Source: Wenzhouxiangella marina
GTDB taxonomy: Bacteria; Pseudomonadota; Gammaproteobacteria; Xanthomonadales; Wenzhouxiangellaceae
Direction of reading: 5' to 3'
NCBI RefSeq assembly: GCF_001187785.1
Contig: NZ_CP012154.1
Coordinates: 1,234,501-1,298,500 of the forward strand
DNA length: 64,000 nt
Every line of letters starts with the position of its first letter. The stretch's first letter is position 1. Below are positions 1 to 9,927 of the stretch, piece by piece. Position numbers and translations under genes: made by a program. The notes beneath the pieces were generated by a model. That model saw only the letters and a list, made by a program, of their open reading frames with translations. It did not search any database and was not told the origin of the DNA.

Positions 1-293
1 ACGCGAACGAACCGGTCACGGTCCGAATCCTGGAGCGCGAGTACCGCGTGATGTGCGCGCCGGAGCAGCGCCGGGCCCTGATGGAGTCGGCCCTGTTCCT
101 GGATCACCAGATGCGCGAGATCCGGGATTCCGGGCGCATCTCCTCGATCGACAAGATCGCGGTCATGAGTGCGCTGAACCTGGCCGAAGAGGTCCTCAAG
201 CTCCGTCAGCAGCTCGCCGATCGCGAAGAAATGATCGACCGCCGCGTTCGTCAGATGGCGATCGAGCTTGATCAGGGTCTGCCCGGGGATTAG
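1..293 (+). CDS. zapA: Cell division protein ZapA (C-terminal part)
   Basis: Only the C-terminal 96 or so codons lie in the window; the reading frame is open from base 3 and the start lies upstream. ZapA binds FtsZ and bundles protofilaments at the Z-ring. The visible part shows the family pattern: a short beta segment (VTVRILEREY), the 'CAPEQ' turn, then a long helix with ALFLDHQMREIR, followed by a leucine-rich coiled coil (LNLAEEVLKLRQQL) used for tetramerisation. Placement directly before 6S RNA and a 5-formyltetrahydrofolate cyclo-ligase gene is the classic gammaproteobacterial order, which supports the call. Confidence 0.9.
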   Translation, partial: ANEPVTVRILEREYRVMCAPEQRRALMESALFLDHQMREIRDSGRISSIDKIAVMSALNLAEEVLKLRQQLADREEMIDRRVRQMAIELDQGLPGD

Positions 294-296
294 ACT
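268..296 (+). promoter_or_regulatory. Sigma-70 promoter for 6S RNA
   Basis: TTGATC (268-273) and TAGACT (291-296) are separated by exactly 17 bases and overlap the end of zapA. Predicted transcription would start near 303, which coincides with the 5' end of the 6S RNA closing stem. The match is by eye and is not experimentally supported. Confidence 0.6.
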
Positions 297-303
297 GGAT
301 ACA

Positions 304-493
304 GGCGCTCTCTGCGGTGTTCGCCAGCAGGAAAGTAATATGCCTTGTCCCTACTTATCGACCTCGGGACGGCGCCTTTCATCGCTGGTGTGCCGGTCGC
401 GTAACCGCGAATGGCCTGAAGGCGTGAAGAGCCGACCCACTTGAACCTCTGGTTCAAGGTCACCGACCTGCAGCGGCACAGGCGGAGAGCGCC
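304..493 (+). ncRNA. ssrS: 6S RNA (SsrS)
   Basis: This regulatory RNA mimics an open promoter and sequesters sigma-70 RNA polymerase in stationary phase. The ends pair perfectly: GGCGCTCTC (304-312) with GAGAGCGCC (485-493). The 5' segment TGCGGTGTTCGCCAGC and the 3' segment with ACTTGAACCTCTGGTTCAAGG followed by CTGCAGCGGCACAGGCGGAG match the conserved 6S pattern known from E. coli. The length of about 190 nt is normal. Its position between zapA and the cyclo-ligase gene is the conserved one. Exact ends are inferred from pairing only. Confidence 0.88.
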
Positions 494-690
494 ACTCTTA
501 CCGATCCTTCCCCTTCGAAGCGAGCAGCAACGCCGATGAGCTCTAATCATGCATACGCTCGCGCCCTTGCTTGGTCCTTGTCCGCACAGTGAATTTTCCT
601 CCCTCGGAAATACAGCATGGTATTCCACTCGGCCGGAAAATCCCCTGTGCGAACCGTTCCCTGCGCAATCATCGCGGCGATCCATGAATA

Positions 691-1290
691 ATGCGGGCTA
701 GCAGCGAGACACCGGACCTCAAGGCCGAGCTCCGGGCCCGTCTGGTCGCCGAGCGCGAGCGATTGCACCCGCATCAACGCCTGCAGCTCGATCGACGCAT
801 CTGCGCGCATCTGCTGCGCTACCTCGATGAACGTGATGGCCTGAACCTCGCCGGCTTTCATGCCTTTCGCGGTGAACCGGACCTGATGCCGGCCCTCGAG
901 GCCCTGCACCAGGCCGGACGGCGAATCCACCTCCCGGTGGTCGACGGCTCGCACATGGAGTTCCGACGCTGGACGCCGGGCCAGGCCCTGCGCAGGAACC
1001 GCTTCGGCATTCCCGAGCCCCTCGACGGCAAGCCCTGCCCGATCGAGCGCCTGGACGTGGTGTTCATGCCCCTGGTTGCCTTTTCTCCATCGGGCACGCG
1101 CCTGGGCATGGGGGCAGGCTTCTACGATCGTGCCTTCGAATTCCGCCTGAGCCAGCCCGGCCAGGGCCCCAGCCTGATCGGCACGGCCTACAGCCTGCAG
1201 GAAGTCGACAGCCTGCCGGCCCAGCACTGGGACGTGCCGATCGACGGGGTGATCACCGATCGTGGATTGAAGCGCTTCACCGAAGACTGA
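691..1290 (+). CDS. fau: 5-formyltetrahydrofolate cyclo-ligase
   Basis: A 199-residue protein of the usual length for this family. It converts 5-formyl-THF to 5,10-methenyl-THF using ATP, recycling an inhibitory folate. The N-terminal KAELRARLVAERERL helix, the internal FHAFRGEPDLMPAL segment and the C-terminal phosphate-binding signature GMGAGFYDRAFE are all visible. It directly follows 6S RNA, as in many gammaproteobacteria where the two are co-transcribed. The ATG at 691 is used because the ATG at 684 runs into a stop after five codons. Confidence 0.93.
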   Translation: MRASSETPDLKAELRARLVAERERLHPHQRLQLDRRICAHLLRYLDERDGLNLAGFHAFRGEPDLMPALEALHQAGRRIHLPVVDGSHMEFRRWTPGQALRRNRFGIPEPLDGKPCPIERLDVVFMPLVAFSPSGTRLGMGAGFYDRAFEFRLSQPGQGPSLIGTAYSLQEVDSLPAQHWDVPIDGVITDRGLKRFTED

Positions 1291-1367
1291 GGTGGCGATC
1301 CGGAGCCGCTGCTCGCGGCTTTCGGGTTACCCTTTGCCGCGTTTTTGAAGAAAGCGAGAGGATGGCC

Positions 1368-1835
1368 ATGAACTACTGGCTGATGAAATCCGAGCCCGAT
1401 GCCTTCAGCATCGATGATCTGAAGAATCGCCCCGATCGGACCGAACCCTGGGACGGCGTTCGCAACTATCAGGCGAGGAATTTCATGCGCGACGAGATGA
1501 AGGTCGGCGACAGGATCTTCTTCTACCACTCGAATTGCAAGGTGCCCGGTATCGTCGGCATCGCCACGGTGGCCAGCGAACCGTACCCTGACCGCTGGCA
1601 GTTCGACCCGGATTCCAAGTACTACGACCCCAAGAGCGACCCGGACAATCCGCGCTGGATCCTCGTCGACGTCAAGTACGAGCGGCATCTCGACCGAGTG
1701 CTTTCGCTCAACGAGATCAAGGAGCACGCCGAGGCCCTGGGTGATTTTGCCCTGACCCGGCGCGGCAATCGCCTGTCGATCATGCCTGTCGACGACGCAC
1801 AATGGGATTATCTGCTGGGATTGGAGAAGCAATGA
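1368..1835 (+). CDS. EVE domain-containing protein
   Basis: A 155-residue single-domain protein of the EVE family, related to thymocyte nuclear protein 1. The family has a PUA-like fold and is thought to read modified bases in RNA or DNA. Typical landmarks are [17 protein letters not shown] at the N-terminus, [15 protein letters not shown], the [16 protein letters not shown] segment and the C-terminal [22 protein letters not shown] at 1356-1361 abuts the ATG at 1362 but is well spaced for the ATG at 1368, so the latter was chosen. Its stop overlaps the rpiA start by 4 nt, so the two are probably translationally coupled. Confidence 0.9.
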   Translation: MNYWLMKSEPDAFSIDDLKNRPDRTEPWDGVRNYQARNFMRDEMKVGDRIFFYHSNCKVPGIVGIATVASEPYPDRWQFDPDSKYYDPKSDPDNPRWILVDVKYERHLDRVLSLNEIKEHAEALGDFALTRRGNRLSIMPVDDAQWDYLLGLEKQ

Positions 1836-2485
1836 GTCAGGAACGCCTGAAGATCGAAGTTGCGCAAGCAGCCCTCAAGCACGTCGAGGATGGCATGCTG
1901 CTGGGCGTCGGCACGGGGAGCACGGTGAACGCCTTCATCGACCAGCTGGCCGCCTCCGGCAAGCGGCTCGAAGCGGCCGTCTCTTCGTCAGAGGCGACCA
2001 CGGAACGCCTCAAGGCGATCGGTGTGCGCGTGGTCGAGCTCAACCACACGGGCGATCTCGAGCTCTATATCGACGGGGCCGACGAGGTCGACGAGCACAA
2101 GCGCCTGATCAAGGGCGGCGGTGGCGCGCTGACGCGCGAGAAGATCATCGCCGGCGCCAGTCGCCGCTTCGTCTGCATCGTCGATGCGAGCAAGTGCCGC
2201 CCGATTCTCGGCGAGTTTCCGCTGCCGATCGAAGTGATCCCGATGGCACGCTCCTTCGTCGCGCGACAGCTGGCCAAGCTGGGTGGCCAGCCGGCCCTGC
2301 GTGAGGGCTTCACGACCGACAACGGCAACCTCATCCTGGACGTGCGCAATCTGGACCTGATCGATCCGGTGGCGATGGAAGATCGAATCAACCGGATCCC
2401 CGGGGTGGTGTGCTGCGGTCTGTTCGCCCATCGCCCCGCAGACACCGTGCTGGTGGCCAGCGAAGACGGCATTCAGAGCCGCTGA
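1832..2485 (+). CDS. rpiA: Ribose-5-phosphate isomerase A
   Basis: A 217-residue enzyme interconverting ribose-5-phosphate and ribulose-5-phosphate in the non-oxidative pentose phosphate pathway. It has the phosphate-binding [16 protein letters not shown] loop near residue 30, the catalytic [11 protein letters not shown] segment and [12 protein letters not shown], all characteristic of RpiA rather than RpiB. The start ATG overlaps the stop of the EVE gene (ATGA), and GGAG at 1823-1826 is a suitable ribosome binding site. An upstream in-frame start at 1802 lies inside the EVE gene and is less likely. Confidence 0.95.
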   Translation: MSQERLKIEVAQAALKHVEDGMLLGVGTGSTVNAFIDQLAASGKRLEAAVSSSEATTERLKAIGVRVVELNHTGDLELYIDGADEVDEHKRLIKGGGGALTREKIIAGASRRFVCIVDASKCRPILGEFPLPIEVIPMARSFVARQLAKLGGQPALREGFTTDNGNLILDVRNLDLIDPVAMEDRINRIPGVVCCGLFAHRPADTVLVASEDGIQSR

Positions 2486-2505
2486 TTCAAGTCCCTTCAA
2501 GAAAA

Positions 2506-2531
2506 CTCCCCCGGCACGGTGGCCGGGGGAG
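2506..2531 (-). terminator. Rho-independent terminator after the TonB-dependent receptor
   Basis: CTCCCCCGGC (2506-2515) and GCCGGGGGAG (2522-2531) form a perfect 10-bp stem with a 6-nt loop. Read on the minus strand the hairpin is followed by TTTTC, so it is oriented for the receptor gene. It may also block read-through from rpiA, whose stop is 20 bases away. Confidence 0.8.
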
Positions 2532-2564
2532 AAACACTGCTTTGGAGCGTCCGATCCTTTCGGA

Positions 2565-5507
2565 TCAGAAGGTGACGCCGGCCCGAAGGTAGAAGAAGCG
2601 ACCGGGCAGCTCGTGCGTGGTGACATCGAAGCCGTTCAGTGAACAGCTGTAGCAGGTCGGCGGTTCACGATCGAACAGGTTGCGGACGCCGGCGTTGAGC
2701 GACAGACCGTAGTCGCGCATCTGACGCTGCCAGCCGAACTGGACGTTGTTGTAGACCGTCGTGCCGAGCGAGTTCTTCGAATTGGTGTTGTCGTCGAAGT
2801 CCGGGTCCGAGCACAGGCCGAGGTTGGTCAGGCTGTTCGGCGTGCCGTCCAGGAAGTCCGAGCAGGACTCGGTCACCCCATCGATCAGGCGAACGGTCCA
2901 GTTGGCCTGCCAGTCGCCCCAGCTCCAGTTGATGAAGAGGTTCGACTGCCATTCCGGGATGGCGCCGTCGTTCTCTTCCAGACCTTCGAGGGGACGCGCC
3001 ACGAGTCGGCCCGGGTCGTTCGGGTCGAGCAGCAGTTCGTCGTACTTGGTCACGAAGCTGTTCTTCCAGGCCACGTCGACCCGGCCCCAGCTCCACTCGG
3101 GGCTGACGTAGTCGATGTTGACGTCGACGCCGGAGGTCTCGATGCCACCGATGTTGGTGAGCTGGTTGTTGAACTGGTTGATCGCGCCGCTCGAGGAACG
3201 CCCGATGCCGTTGCAGAGCGTCGGGTTCAGGGTGCGGATGCAGCCGTTGAGCTGGGTCTGGGCGTCGATGGCCTGAATGGCGTCATCGAGCTCGTGCTGG
3301 TACCAGGTCAGGCTCAGGTCCAGGCGATTGGCCCAGGCCATGTCGTCGATCCAGCTCGGGCTGTAGACGAAGCCCGCCGTGTAGCTTTCCGAGGTCTCGG
3401 GCTCCAGCGCCTCGTTGCCGCCGGTCGAGATCGAGATCTGCGGGTTGACCTGGGTGAAGCTGCCGTCGGCCGGCACGCCCAGGGCGACGCAGTTGTCGAT
3501 GATGGCCTGGGAGGCACCGCTGTTGAGGAAGTCGCTGCACAGGTCGGCCAGCACCGCGTCGAAGCGCGAGATCGAACCGAACAGCTCACCGATGCCCGGG
3601 GCGCGGAAGCCCTCGGCCCAGGTGGCGCGCAGCAGGAAGTCCTCGCTGACCTGCCAGCGCAGACCCAGCTTGGCGGTGGTCTCGTTACCGAAGGTCGAGA
3701 AGTCCGAATGACGCACGGCGGCGCTCAAGTCCAGTTGCTCGAAGCCGGTCCGGCCGGCCAGCAGGGGAACGATCACCTCGCCATAGAATTCGGTGACGTC
3801 GTATTCGCCCGAGGTCGGTGAGGACGGAACGCCATTGCTCTCGCCGGCCACGATCACCGAGTCCGGCTGGTAGAAGCCCGACAGCTCGCGATACTCCACA
3901 CCCCCGGCGAAGCCCATCATGCCCGCCGGCAGTTCGGCGATGTCGCCGCTCAGGTTGGCCGAGATGCTGCTGAGATTCTGTTCGGACACGTCCTGGCCGG
4001 TGAAGGTGATGAAGTCGAGCATGTCCGGCGTGATGCTGCCGACGCCGCCGAACAGATTGAGCGGCACGCAGCCCGGGATGTCGTTCAGGCAGGTGTCGAC
4101 CGGTCCGAGGGCATCGGCGATGCGCGCGATATTGAAGCTGCCCTGGGTGCGCTGGTCGGCGCGCGAGCGCGCATCGATCAGGTTCACGTCCCAGAAGTAG
4201 TAGCGACTGCCCAGCGCGAAGTCCCCGCGCAGGCCGCCGGCCAGGTAACGCGTGGTGACGTCCTGGTCGAAGATGCGCGGACCGTTCTCGATCGGACGAC
4301 GGCCCAGCAGGATCAGGTTGCTGTTGCCGTCCAGGGTGTAGCCGAAGGGGTTGTAGGGGTTGGTCGCATCGATCGACACGCTGTCGGCCAGGCCACCCGT
4401 GCCGGCGCCGTTGCCGAGGAACAGTGGCTCGGGTGCGGCCCGGTTGCGTGACTCACGCTCGTTGTACAGGGCACGGACCCAGAGCTCGACCGAATCGTTC
4501 AGCTCGTAGTTCAGGTTGGTGAAGAAGCTGGTGCGCTTGTTCGGCGTGAGCAGCAGGTTGTACTCGGCGTAGTTGTAGCGATCGTCGTTGGTGAACGGCT
4601 GGTAGTCCGAGTTCGGCCCGAAGGGGTCGGCCGGATCCCAGTCCGGGACGCCCGGCACCGGCTGGCGCAGGGTGATGTCGTAGACGTCACCGGTGCCCGG
4701 ATCGGCAAAGATGAAGCGCCCGCGCGGGGTGCCGGAACTGCCGCGGGTCAGGCCCGTATTGGGCACCGGCAGCGAGGAGATGGCGCGGTCGCGCGAGTTG
4801 ACCTCGCTCTGGTCCATGCCGCTGACGCTGAAGAAGTAGCGCAGGCGATCGGATTGCCCACCGAGCGACAGCTCGGCCTGCCAGGTCTCACCGTCGCCTT
4901 CGTCGTACTGGCCATAGCTGGTCTGCAGTTCGGCGCCTTCGAAGTCACTGCGGGTGATGACGTTGACCACGCCGCCGATGGCATCGTTGCCGTAGATCGA
5001 CGAGGCCCCGTCCTCGAGAACTTCGATGCGATCGACCATGGCCAGCGGGATGGTGTTGAGGTCGACGAAGCTGCTCACGCCCGAGGCGGAGGACTCGTTG
5101 ACCCAGCGCAGGCCGTCGACCAGTACCAGGACGCGCTTGGAGCCGAGGTGGCGCAGATCGACCGTGGCCGAGCCGGCACCGACGCCGCTGCCGTCCGGCG
5201 GGAAGCCGAAGTTGCCGGAAGAGTTGAGTTTCGTGTTCAGGGCCGAGCCGCCCGTGGTCATTTCCTGCAGCACGTCAGCCACCGAGCTCAGACCCGTGGC
5301 CTGGATGTCGCTGCGTGAAATGGTCAGGATCGGCGATTGTCCCTCGACGGCGCTGCGGCGGATGCGCGAGCCGGTGACCTGGACCCGATCGAGCTCGGCT
5401 TGTTCCTGCTCGTCCTGGGCGAAAACCCCGGGGGCGAAACCGGCAGGCATGAGAAGGCAGGCGGTCAGCAGCGAAGCTGGCCACCGGCGCATTCGATTGT
5501 CAGACAT
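2565..5507 (-). CDS. TonB-dependent outer-membrane receptor
   Basis: A 980-residue outer-membrane transporter. A signal peptide ends near FAPGVFAQ, followed by the TonB-box-like [11 protein letters not shown], a plug domain (about residues 55-180, with [20 protein letters not shown] and [20 protein letters not shown]) and a long beta-barrel ending in FYLRAGVTF with a terminal Phe as expected for Bam-assembled barrels. The long Asp/Asn-rich extracellular loops fit the large-receptor type common in Xanthomonadales-like bacteria that import oligosaccharides or peptides; the substrate cannot be read from sequence. GGGAG lies about 9 nt before the ATG. The gene stands alone with its own terminator. 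Confidence 0.93.
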   Translation of the reverse strand: MSDNRMRRWPASLLTACLLMPAGFAPGVFAQDEQEQAELDRVQVTGSRIRRSAVEGQSPILTISRSDIQATGLSSVADVLQEMTTGGSALNTKLNSSGNFGFPPDGSGVGAGSATVDLRHLGSKRVLVLVDGLRWVNESSASGVSSFVDLNTIPLAMVDRIEVLEDGASSIYGNDAIGGVVNVITRSDFEGAELQTSYGQYDEGDGETWQAELSLGGQSDRLRYFFSVSGMDQSEVNSRDRAISSLPVPNTGLTRGSSGTPRGRFIFADPGTGDVYDITLRQPVPGVPDWDPADPFGPNSDYQPFTNDDRYNYAEYNLLLTPNKRTSFFTNLNYELNDSVELWVRALYNERESRNRAAPEPLFLGNGAGTGGLADSVSIDATNPYNPFGYTLDGNSNLILLGRRPIENGPRIFDQDVTTRYLAGGLRGDFALGSRYYFWDVNLIDARSRADQRTQGSFNIARIADALGPVDTCLNDIPGCVPLNLFGGVGSITPDMLDFITFTGQDVSEQNLSSISANLSGDIAELPAGMMGFAGGVEYRELSGFYQPDSVIVAGESNGVPSSPTSGEYDVTEFYGEVIVPLLAGRTGFEQLDLSAAVRHSDFSTFGNETTAKLGLRWQVSEDFLLRATWAEGFRAPGIGELFGSISRFDAVLADLCSDFLNSGASQAIIDNCVALGVPADGSFTQVNPQISISTGGNEALEPETSESYTAGFVYSPSWIDDMAWANRLDLSLTWYQHELDDAIQAIDAQTQLNGCIRTLNPTLCNGIGRSSSGAINQFNNQLTNIGGIETSGVDVNIDYVSPEWSWGRVDVAWKNSFVTKYDELLLDPNDPGRLVARPLEGLEENDGAIPEWQSNLFINWSWGDWQANWTVRLIDGVTESCSDFLDGTPNSLTNLGLCSDPDFDDNTNSKNSLGTTVYNNVQFGWQRQMRDYGLSLNAGVRNLFDREPPTCYSCSLNGFDVTTHELPGRFFYLRAGVTF

Positions 5508-5717
5508 GGAATTGAACTCCCTGGTGGATTGCGAATGGCTTCGCGATCCCCCCTGTCGGCTCGAGCGGGATGACCCCTCCCCCGATCCGATCGCGTGACA
5601 AAAATCTCACAAAAAGTTCACGGGATCAAGCCTGATTTGGATGAAGGGTGGGGCGAGGATGGATAACGCCCGATTCGCGGGCTTCGAGCAGTCGTTTGCT
5701 GCCGGCCGGGATTGGCT

Positions 5718-6866
5718 TCAGTCGGCAATCGCCAGGCGGTCACGGCCGCTGGCCTTGGCCTGGTAGAGAGCCCGATCGGCGCGCGCCAGCCAGCGCGACC
5801 AGCCTTCGCCGGGTCGGATCGTCGCCGCGCCGGCGGAAAAGCGGAGCGGCCCGCTGGGGCTGGACGTCCCGCCGCTCAGGCGCCGATGCAGTTCGGGCAG
5901 GGCGCGGCTGGCCGTCTCGTCGTCCATGTCGGGCAGCAGCAGCACGAACTCCTCGCCGCCCATCCGGTACAGACCGTCTTCCTGGCGGAGGGCTTGTCGG
6001 ACATCGATCGCGAAGCGTTGCAGCGCAAGATCGCCGGCCTCATGGCCGTGCTGATCGTTCAATTCCTTGAACAGGTCCAGATCCAGCACGACCAGGGTTG
6101 CCGGGCGCCCGCGCCTGCTGTGCTCCTTCACCGCCGTTTCGAGGCGATGCTGCATGAGCCGCCGATTGCCGGCGCCGGTCAGTGGATCCTGCGAGGCCAG
6201 GCGGGCCAGCATCTTGCGCTGCGATCGGAGCTGGGTGACGAAGACCAGGCCGAAGACGCTGAACATCACCGCCACCGCCGACCAGCTGATGCGGTGCAGC
6301 AGATCCGTGAACAGGGCGTCCTGGGAGGTCAGAATGACGATTACGGTCAGATTGAGGAGCGCGGACAGGCGGCGCGGCAGGATCAGCAGATTGATCCACA
6401 GCACGATGTAGGTCCAGAGCAGGCCGTTGCTGCTGACCAGCAGGGCGCTGAGCAGGCAGGAGACGGTGCTGACCAGGCCGAACAGCATGAGTGCCAGGTT
6501 CCGGAACCGGGGCAGCTGACCCAGCAGGATGGTGCCCAGCACCATGGTGACGATGATTGCGTTGGTCAGGCCGCCCGACCAGTCGCCGGTGGCGAATCGA
6601 TACACCGAGAACACGGTCACGACCAGGGCGGTCGTGCCGCCGATGTAGTTCATGACCGACAGTTCCAGGCGGCGATCTCTGAGCAGATCGAGCCCCTCGA
6701 CCGGATGGGCCGAACCGACGTGCTGGTCTGGATCCTGCGTGTTCAACGGACCTGTTTCCCCTTGCGACGGTCCCGATTCGGGTCGCGGCGGCCAACCAAT
6801 CTGCCCCGACCGTCTGACTATGACACAGTGTCGCAGCGGCGGCAACATGATGATTTTCGAATACAA
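5718..6866 (-). CDS. Membrane-bound diguanylate cyclase (GGDEF)
   Basis: The N-terminal part carries about five to six hydrophobic helices (roughly residues 70-225), followed by a GGDEF domain (about 228-380) that makes cyclic di-GMP. The active-site motif is RMGGEEF, and an RxxD product-inhibition site (RQED) sits five residues before it, so the enzyme is probably active and feedback-inhibited. DPLTGAGNRR begins the domain. The first 40 residues of the longest frame look unlike coding sequence; a TTG at 6746 is a plausible real start. Transcribed divergently from dusA. Confidence 0.88.
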   Translation of the reverse strand: MYSKIIMLPPLRHCVIVRRSGQIGWPPRPESGPSQGETGPLNTQDPDQHVGSAHPVEGLDLLRDRRLELSVMNYIGGTTALVVTVFSVYRFATGDWSGGLTNAIIVTMVLGTILLGQLPRFRNLALMLFGLVSTVSCLLSALLVSSNGLLWTYIVLWINLLILPRRLSALLNLTVIVILTSQDALFTDLLHRISWSAVAVMFSVFGLVFVTQLRSQRKMLARLASQDPLTGAGNRRLMQHRLETAVKEHSRRGRPATLVVLDLDLFKELNDQHGHEAGDLALQRFAIDVRQALRQEDGLYRMGGEEFVLLLPDMDDETASRALPELHRRLSGGTSSPSGPLRFSAGAATIRPGEGWSRWLARADRALYQAKASGRDRLAIAD

Positions 6867-6937
6867 TCCGCATCAATTGGCCATTTCCGGGCGAAAAGGC
6901 TTCGAACCCGCCCCAGAACGGATTCCCGACCCATCCA

Positions 6938-7894
6938 ATGACTTACTCCATCCGATTGTCCGTGGCCCCGATGATGGACTGGACGGATCGCCACTGCCGA
7001 TACTTCCATCGGCAGATCAACGGCGACGCACTGCTCTACACGGAAATGGTCACGACCGGCGCCATCCTGCATGGGGATCGCGAACGCCTGCTGGGTTTCG
7101 ATGAGGCCGAGCATCCCGTGGCGCTGCAGCTGGGTGGCAGCGAGGTCGACGATCTGGCGCTGGCCTCGCGGATCGCCATCGACTGGGGCTATGACGAGCT
7201 GAATCTGAACGTCGGTTGCCCCTCCGATCGGGTCCAGAAGGGCCGCTTCGGCGCCTGTCTGATGAAGGAGCCGGCGCTGGTCAGGGATCTGCTCGCGGCC
7301 ATGCGCGGGGCCGGCGATCGGCCCGTCACCCTGAAGACCCGGATCGGCGTCGACGAGCTGGATGACGAGGCGCATTTCTCCGCCTTCATCGATCGGGTCC
7401 TGGAGAGCGGTATCGACACGGTCATCGTGCACGCACGCAAGGCCTGGCTGTCCGGCCTCAGCCCGAAGCAGAATCGTGAAGTACCGCCGCTGGACTACCC
7501 GCGCGTGCACCGCCTCAAGGCTCGTCTGCCCGAACTGAAGGTCGTCATCAATGGTGGCATCGTCGACCCGGACAGCGCGATGCAGCAGCTGGTCGATCTG
7601 GATGGCGTCATGCTGGGGCGGGCCGCCTACCAGGACCCGTGGATCCTCGCCGAAGTCGGGGCCCGTCTGGGGCAGCGCGTGGCGAGCAGCCGTCGCGAAG
7701 TGGTCGAGCGGATGGCGGATTACGCGGAAGCGCATCTGGCCAGAGGCGGGCGGCTGCAGCAGGTGGCGCGGCACATGCTCGGTCTGTTCCACTCCCGGCC
7801 CGGCGCACGCGCCTGGCGCCAGCGCCTGAGTCAGAACATGCACCTGGACGGTGCCGGCCCCGAGCTGCTGATCGAGGCCTGCCCGGAATCCTGA
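6938..7894 (+). CDS. dusA: tRNA-dihydrouridine synthase A
   Basis: A 318-residue FMN enzyme that reduces uridines in the D-loop of tRNA. It has the TIM-barrel start LSVAPMMDWTDRHCRYF, the catalytic-cysteine motif NVGCPSDRVQKGRFG (Cys94), HARKAWLSGLSPKQNR and NGGI for flavin binding, and DGVMLGRAAYQDPW near the end of the barrel. HARKAWL and SPK point to subfamily A (positions 20/20a) rather than B or C. The length is typical. Confidence 0.94.
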   Translation: MTYSIRLSVAPMMDWTDRHCRYFHRQINGDALLYTEMVTTGAILHGDRERLLGFDEAEHPVALQLGGSEVDDLALASRIAIDWGYDELNLNVGCPSDRVQKGRFGACLMKEPALVRDLLAAMRGAGDRPVTLKTRIGVDELDDEAHFSAFIDRVLESGIDTVIVHARKAWLSGLSPKQNREVPPLDYPRVHRLKARLPELKVVINGGIVDPDSAMQQLVDLDGVMLGRAAYQDPWILAEVGARLGQRVASSRREVVERMADYAEAHLARGGRLQQVARHMLGLFHSRPGARAWRQRLSQNMHLDGAGPELLIEACPES

Positions 7895-7988
7895 ACGGCC
7901 GTGCAAGTTGCCCGCCTGCAGGCGTTCCTCCCGGCCCGAATGGATTTAGAATGTCGCTCCCTCATGCCTCGTCCGGGAGTGCCAGGCC

Positions 7989-8906
7989 TTGATCGTCAAC
8001 CAACCCGATGACTTCCGTGCCCAGATCGCGGCCGGCTGGCTCAACAGCGATGCGCCGGCCGTGCCGCGCGCGGTCTTTCTCGTCGAGCCGACGGATTTTC
8101 GATTGAGCGAGCAGTCGGCGCGCGACAACGTCTACATGGACCTGAGCGTCCAGGTCGATCCGGCTCGGGCCCTCGACCAGCACCGTCGCCTGAGCGAACG
8201 GATCACGGCCTGCGGCATCCCCCTGGTCCGCTTTCCCGGGCATTCGAGCACGCCGGACGATCTGTTTCCCAACAATGTCTTCGCCACCATACCCGGGCGC
8301 TGCATCATCGGCCGCATGCTGCACCCGGAGCGCCAGCTGGAAGCGCGGCGACCGGACATCCGCCAGTTCTTCTCCGATCTGCTCGGCTACGAGGAGGTCG
8401 ATCTGTCCCGGCGCGATCTGGTCGCCGAACTGACCGGGGCCCTGGTGATCGATCGCAGTCACCGCATCGGCTATTGCGGCATGAGTCAGCGCGTCGATCA
8501 GGCCGGCTGCGAGGCCATGCACGAGGCCTTCGATCTGGCCCTGAGCTTCCAGTTCGATCTCAAGCCCAGCGAGTACCACACCAATGTCGTGATGGCGATT
8601 CTCGCCTCCCGCGCCCTGGTGATCTGCCCCGACGCCTTCGCCGATCCCGAGGTGCCCGAGGCCATCGCCGAGGCCTATCCCGGCCATGTGCTTCGCATCA
8701 CCCGGGAAGAGAAGGAAGCCTTCGCGGGCAATTGCATCGCGCTGAACTTCAAGGACCTGTTCATGAGTCAGACCGCCGTCGATGCGCTCCCGGAGGACAA
8801 GCTCGAGCAGCTCAGGAGCTGGGGCTTCGAGATCCATGGCATCGAACTCGACGAGATCGAAAAGGCCGGCGGTAGCCTGCGTTGCTGCGTGGCCGAGATC
8901 TATTGA
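7989..8906 (+). CDS. Arginine-deiminase-related hydrolase (GME superfamily)
   Basis: A 305-residue protein of the guanidino-group-modifying superfamily, close to the uncharacterised amidinotransferase / citrulline-hydrolase-like group. The substrate-binding DDLFPNNVFA (about residue 93), the catalytic His in EYHTNVVM (His197) and a nucleophilic Cys near the C-terminus (GGSLRCCVAEIY, Cys299 or Cys300) are all present, so it should be catalytically competent. The substrate (arginine, citrulline or a methylated arginine) is not evident. No obvious partner gene is adjacent. The start codon is a TTG at 7989. Confidence 0.8.
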   Translation: MIVNQPDDFRAQIAAGWLNSDAPAVPRAVFLVEPTDFRLSEQSARDNVYMDLSVQVDPARALDQHRRLSERITACGIPLVRFPGHSSTPDDLFPNNVFATIPGRCIIGRMLHPERQLEARRPDIRQFFSDLLGYEEVDLSRRDLVAELTGALVIDRSHRIGYCGMSQRVDQAGCEAMHEAFDLALSFQFDLKPSEYHTNVVMAILASRALVICPDAFADPEVPEAIAEAYPGHVLRITREEKEAFAGNCIALNFKDLFMSQTAVDALPEDKLEQLRSWGFEIHGIELDEIEKAGGSLRCCVAEIY

Positions 8907-9006
8907 GTTTCGTGATGCCGCCCGTCCTGGTCGATTCAGGCGGGATTAAGCCGGCGTGTTTACAATGCAGCCAGACTTGGAACACCGTGGGCAGGAGAAA
9001 CGACGA

Positions 9007-9237
9007 GTGAAGGCATGGCTGCGCATACTGATGGTGCTGTTGCTGAGCGGTCTGATGACCGTCTCGGCCTGGGCCATCACCCTGCGCGAAGCCGCCGAGC
9101 GCGTGGCGCGCCAGTACGAGGGTCGCGTGGTCTCCGCGCAGACCGTCGAACGCGATGGCCGCCGTGTCCATGTCATCCGGGTGCTGACCCGGGACGGCGT
9201 CGTGCGCACCGTGCGCGTGCCGGCCGATGGGGATTGA
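9007..9237 (+). CDS. Exported PepSY-like small protein
   Basis: A 76-residue protein with a signal peptide (hydrophobic LRILMVLLLSGLMTVSAWA) and a single PepSY-like unit: ITLREAAERVARQYEGRVVSAQ, then a beta hairpin with VHVIRVLTRDG. A GTG at 9007 is preceded by AGGAGA at 8993-8998 with 8-nt spacing and is preferred over the in-frame ATG at 8956. It lies just before the response regulator and kinase genes, an arrangement often seen for PhoP/PhoQ-like systems, so it may be a periplasmic modulator of the sensor. That role is inference. Confidence 0.8.
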   Translation: MKAWLRILMVLLLSGLMTVSAWAITLREAAERVARQYEGRVVSAQTVERDGRRVHVIRVLTRDGVVRTVRVPADGD

Positions 9238-9244
9238 TTCGCTC

Positions 9245-9922
9245 ATGCGCCTGCTGGTGATCGAAGACGATACGGAGCTGCGTGAACTGCTAGGTCGCGC
9301 GCTGAAGAAGCAGGGCTTCGCCGTGGACCTCTGCGCCGACGGCACGGAAGGACTCTACTACGCCACCGAATACCCCGTCGATCTGGCCATCGTCGATCTG
9401 GGCCTGCCGGGCCACAGTGGCATGGACATCGTTCGCGAGGTGCGGCGGCGGGAACTTCGCTTCCCGATTCTGGTGCTCACGGCGCGCTCGGACTGGCAGG
9501 ACAAGGTGCAGGCCCTGGAGCTCGGTGCCGACGACTACGTCACCAAACCGTTCCGTCTCGAAGAGGTCATGGCACGCGTTCAGGCCCTGCTGCGGCGCTC
9601 GGGTGGACACGCGTCGCCCATCGTCCGCTTCGGGCCCCTGGAGATCAACCTGAGCAGTCAGGACGTTCGCCTGGACGATCAGACCCTCGAGCTGACCAGC
9701 TTCGAGTACAAGGTGCTGGAGTACTTCGCACTGCATCCGGATCAGGTCGTCTCGAAGCTCGAGCTCAACGATCACCTGTACGACGAGGACGCCGATCCCG
9801 ACAGCAACGTGATCGAAGTGCTGGTCGGACGGCTGCGCCGCAAGCTCGACCCCGCCGGAGACTGGCAGCCCATCGAGACCCTGCGCGGCCGCGGTTACCG
9901 CTTCCGCGCCGGCAAGGACTGA
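9245..9922 (+). CDS. OmpR/PhoP-family response regulator
   Basis: A 225-residue two-domain regulator. The receiver domain (1-115) has the acidic pocket Asp8/Asp9, phospho-acceptor Asp51 in IVDLGLPGHSGM and the conserved Lys in DYVTKPF. The winged-helix DNA-binding domain (about 130-222) has LTSFEYKVLEYF and the C-terminal ETLRGRGYRF. The ATG at 9245 matches the family start MRLLVIEDD. Its stop lies 5 nt from the kinase start, so they form an operon. Similarity is closest to PhoP-type regulators, but the stimulus is unknown. Confidence 0.93.
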   Translation: MRLLVIEDDTELRELLGRALKKQGFAVDLCADGTEGLYYATEYPVDLAIVDLGLPGHSGMDIVREVRRRELRFPILVLTARSDWQDKVQALELGADDYVTKPFRLEEVMARVQALLRRSGGHASPIVRFGPLEINLSSQDVRLDDQTLELTSFEYKVLEYFALHPDQVVSKLELNDHLYDEDADPDSNVIEVLVGRLRRKLDPAGDWQPIETLRGRGYRFRAGKD

Positions 9923-9927
9923 GGCTC

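Noticed and set aside
5508-5717. Small gene or RNA between the TonB receptor and the diguanylate cyclase
   Set aside because: The frames here lack coding character and no RNA fold was recognised; it probably holds only the receptor promoter and leader.
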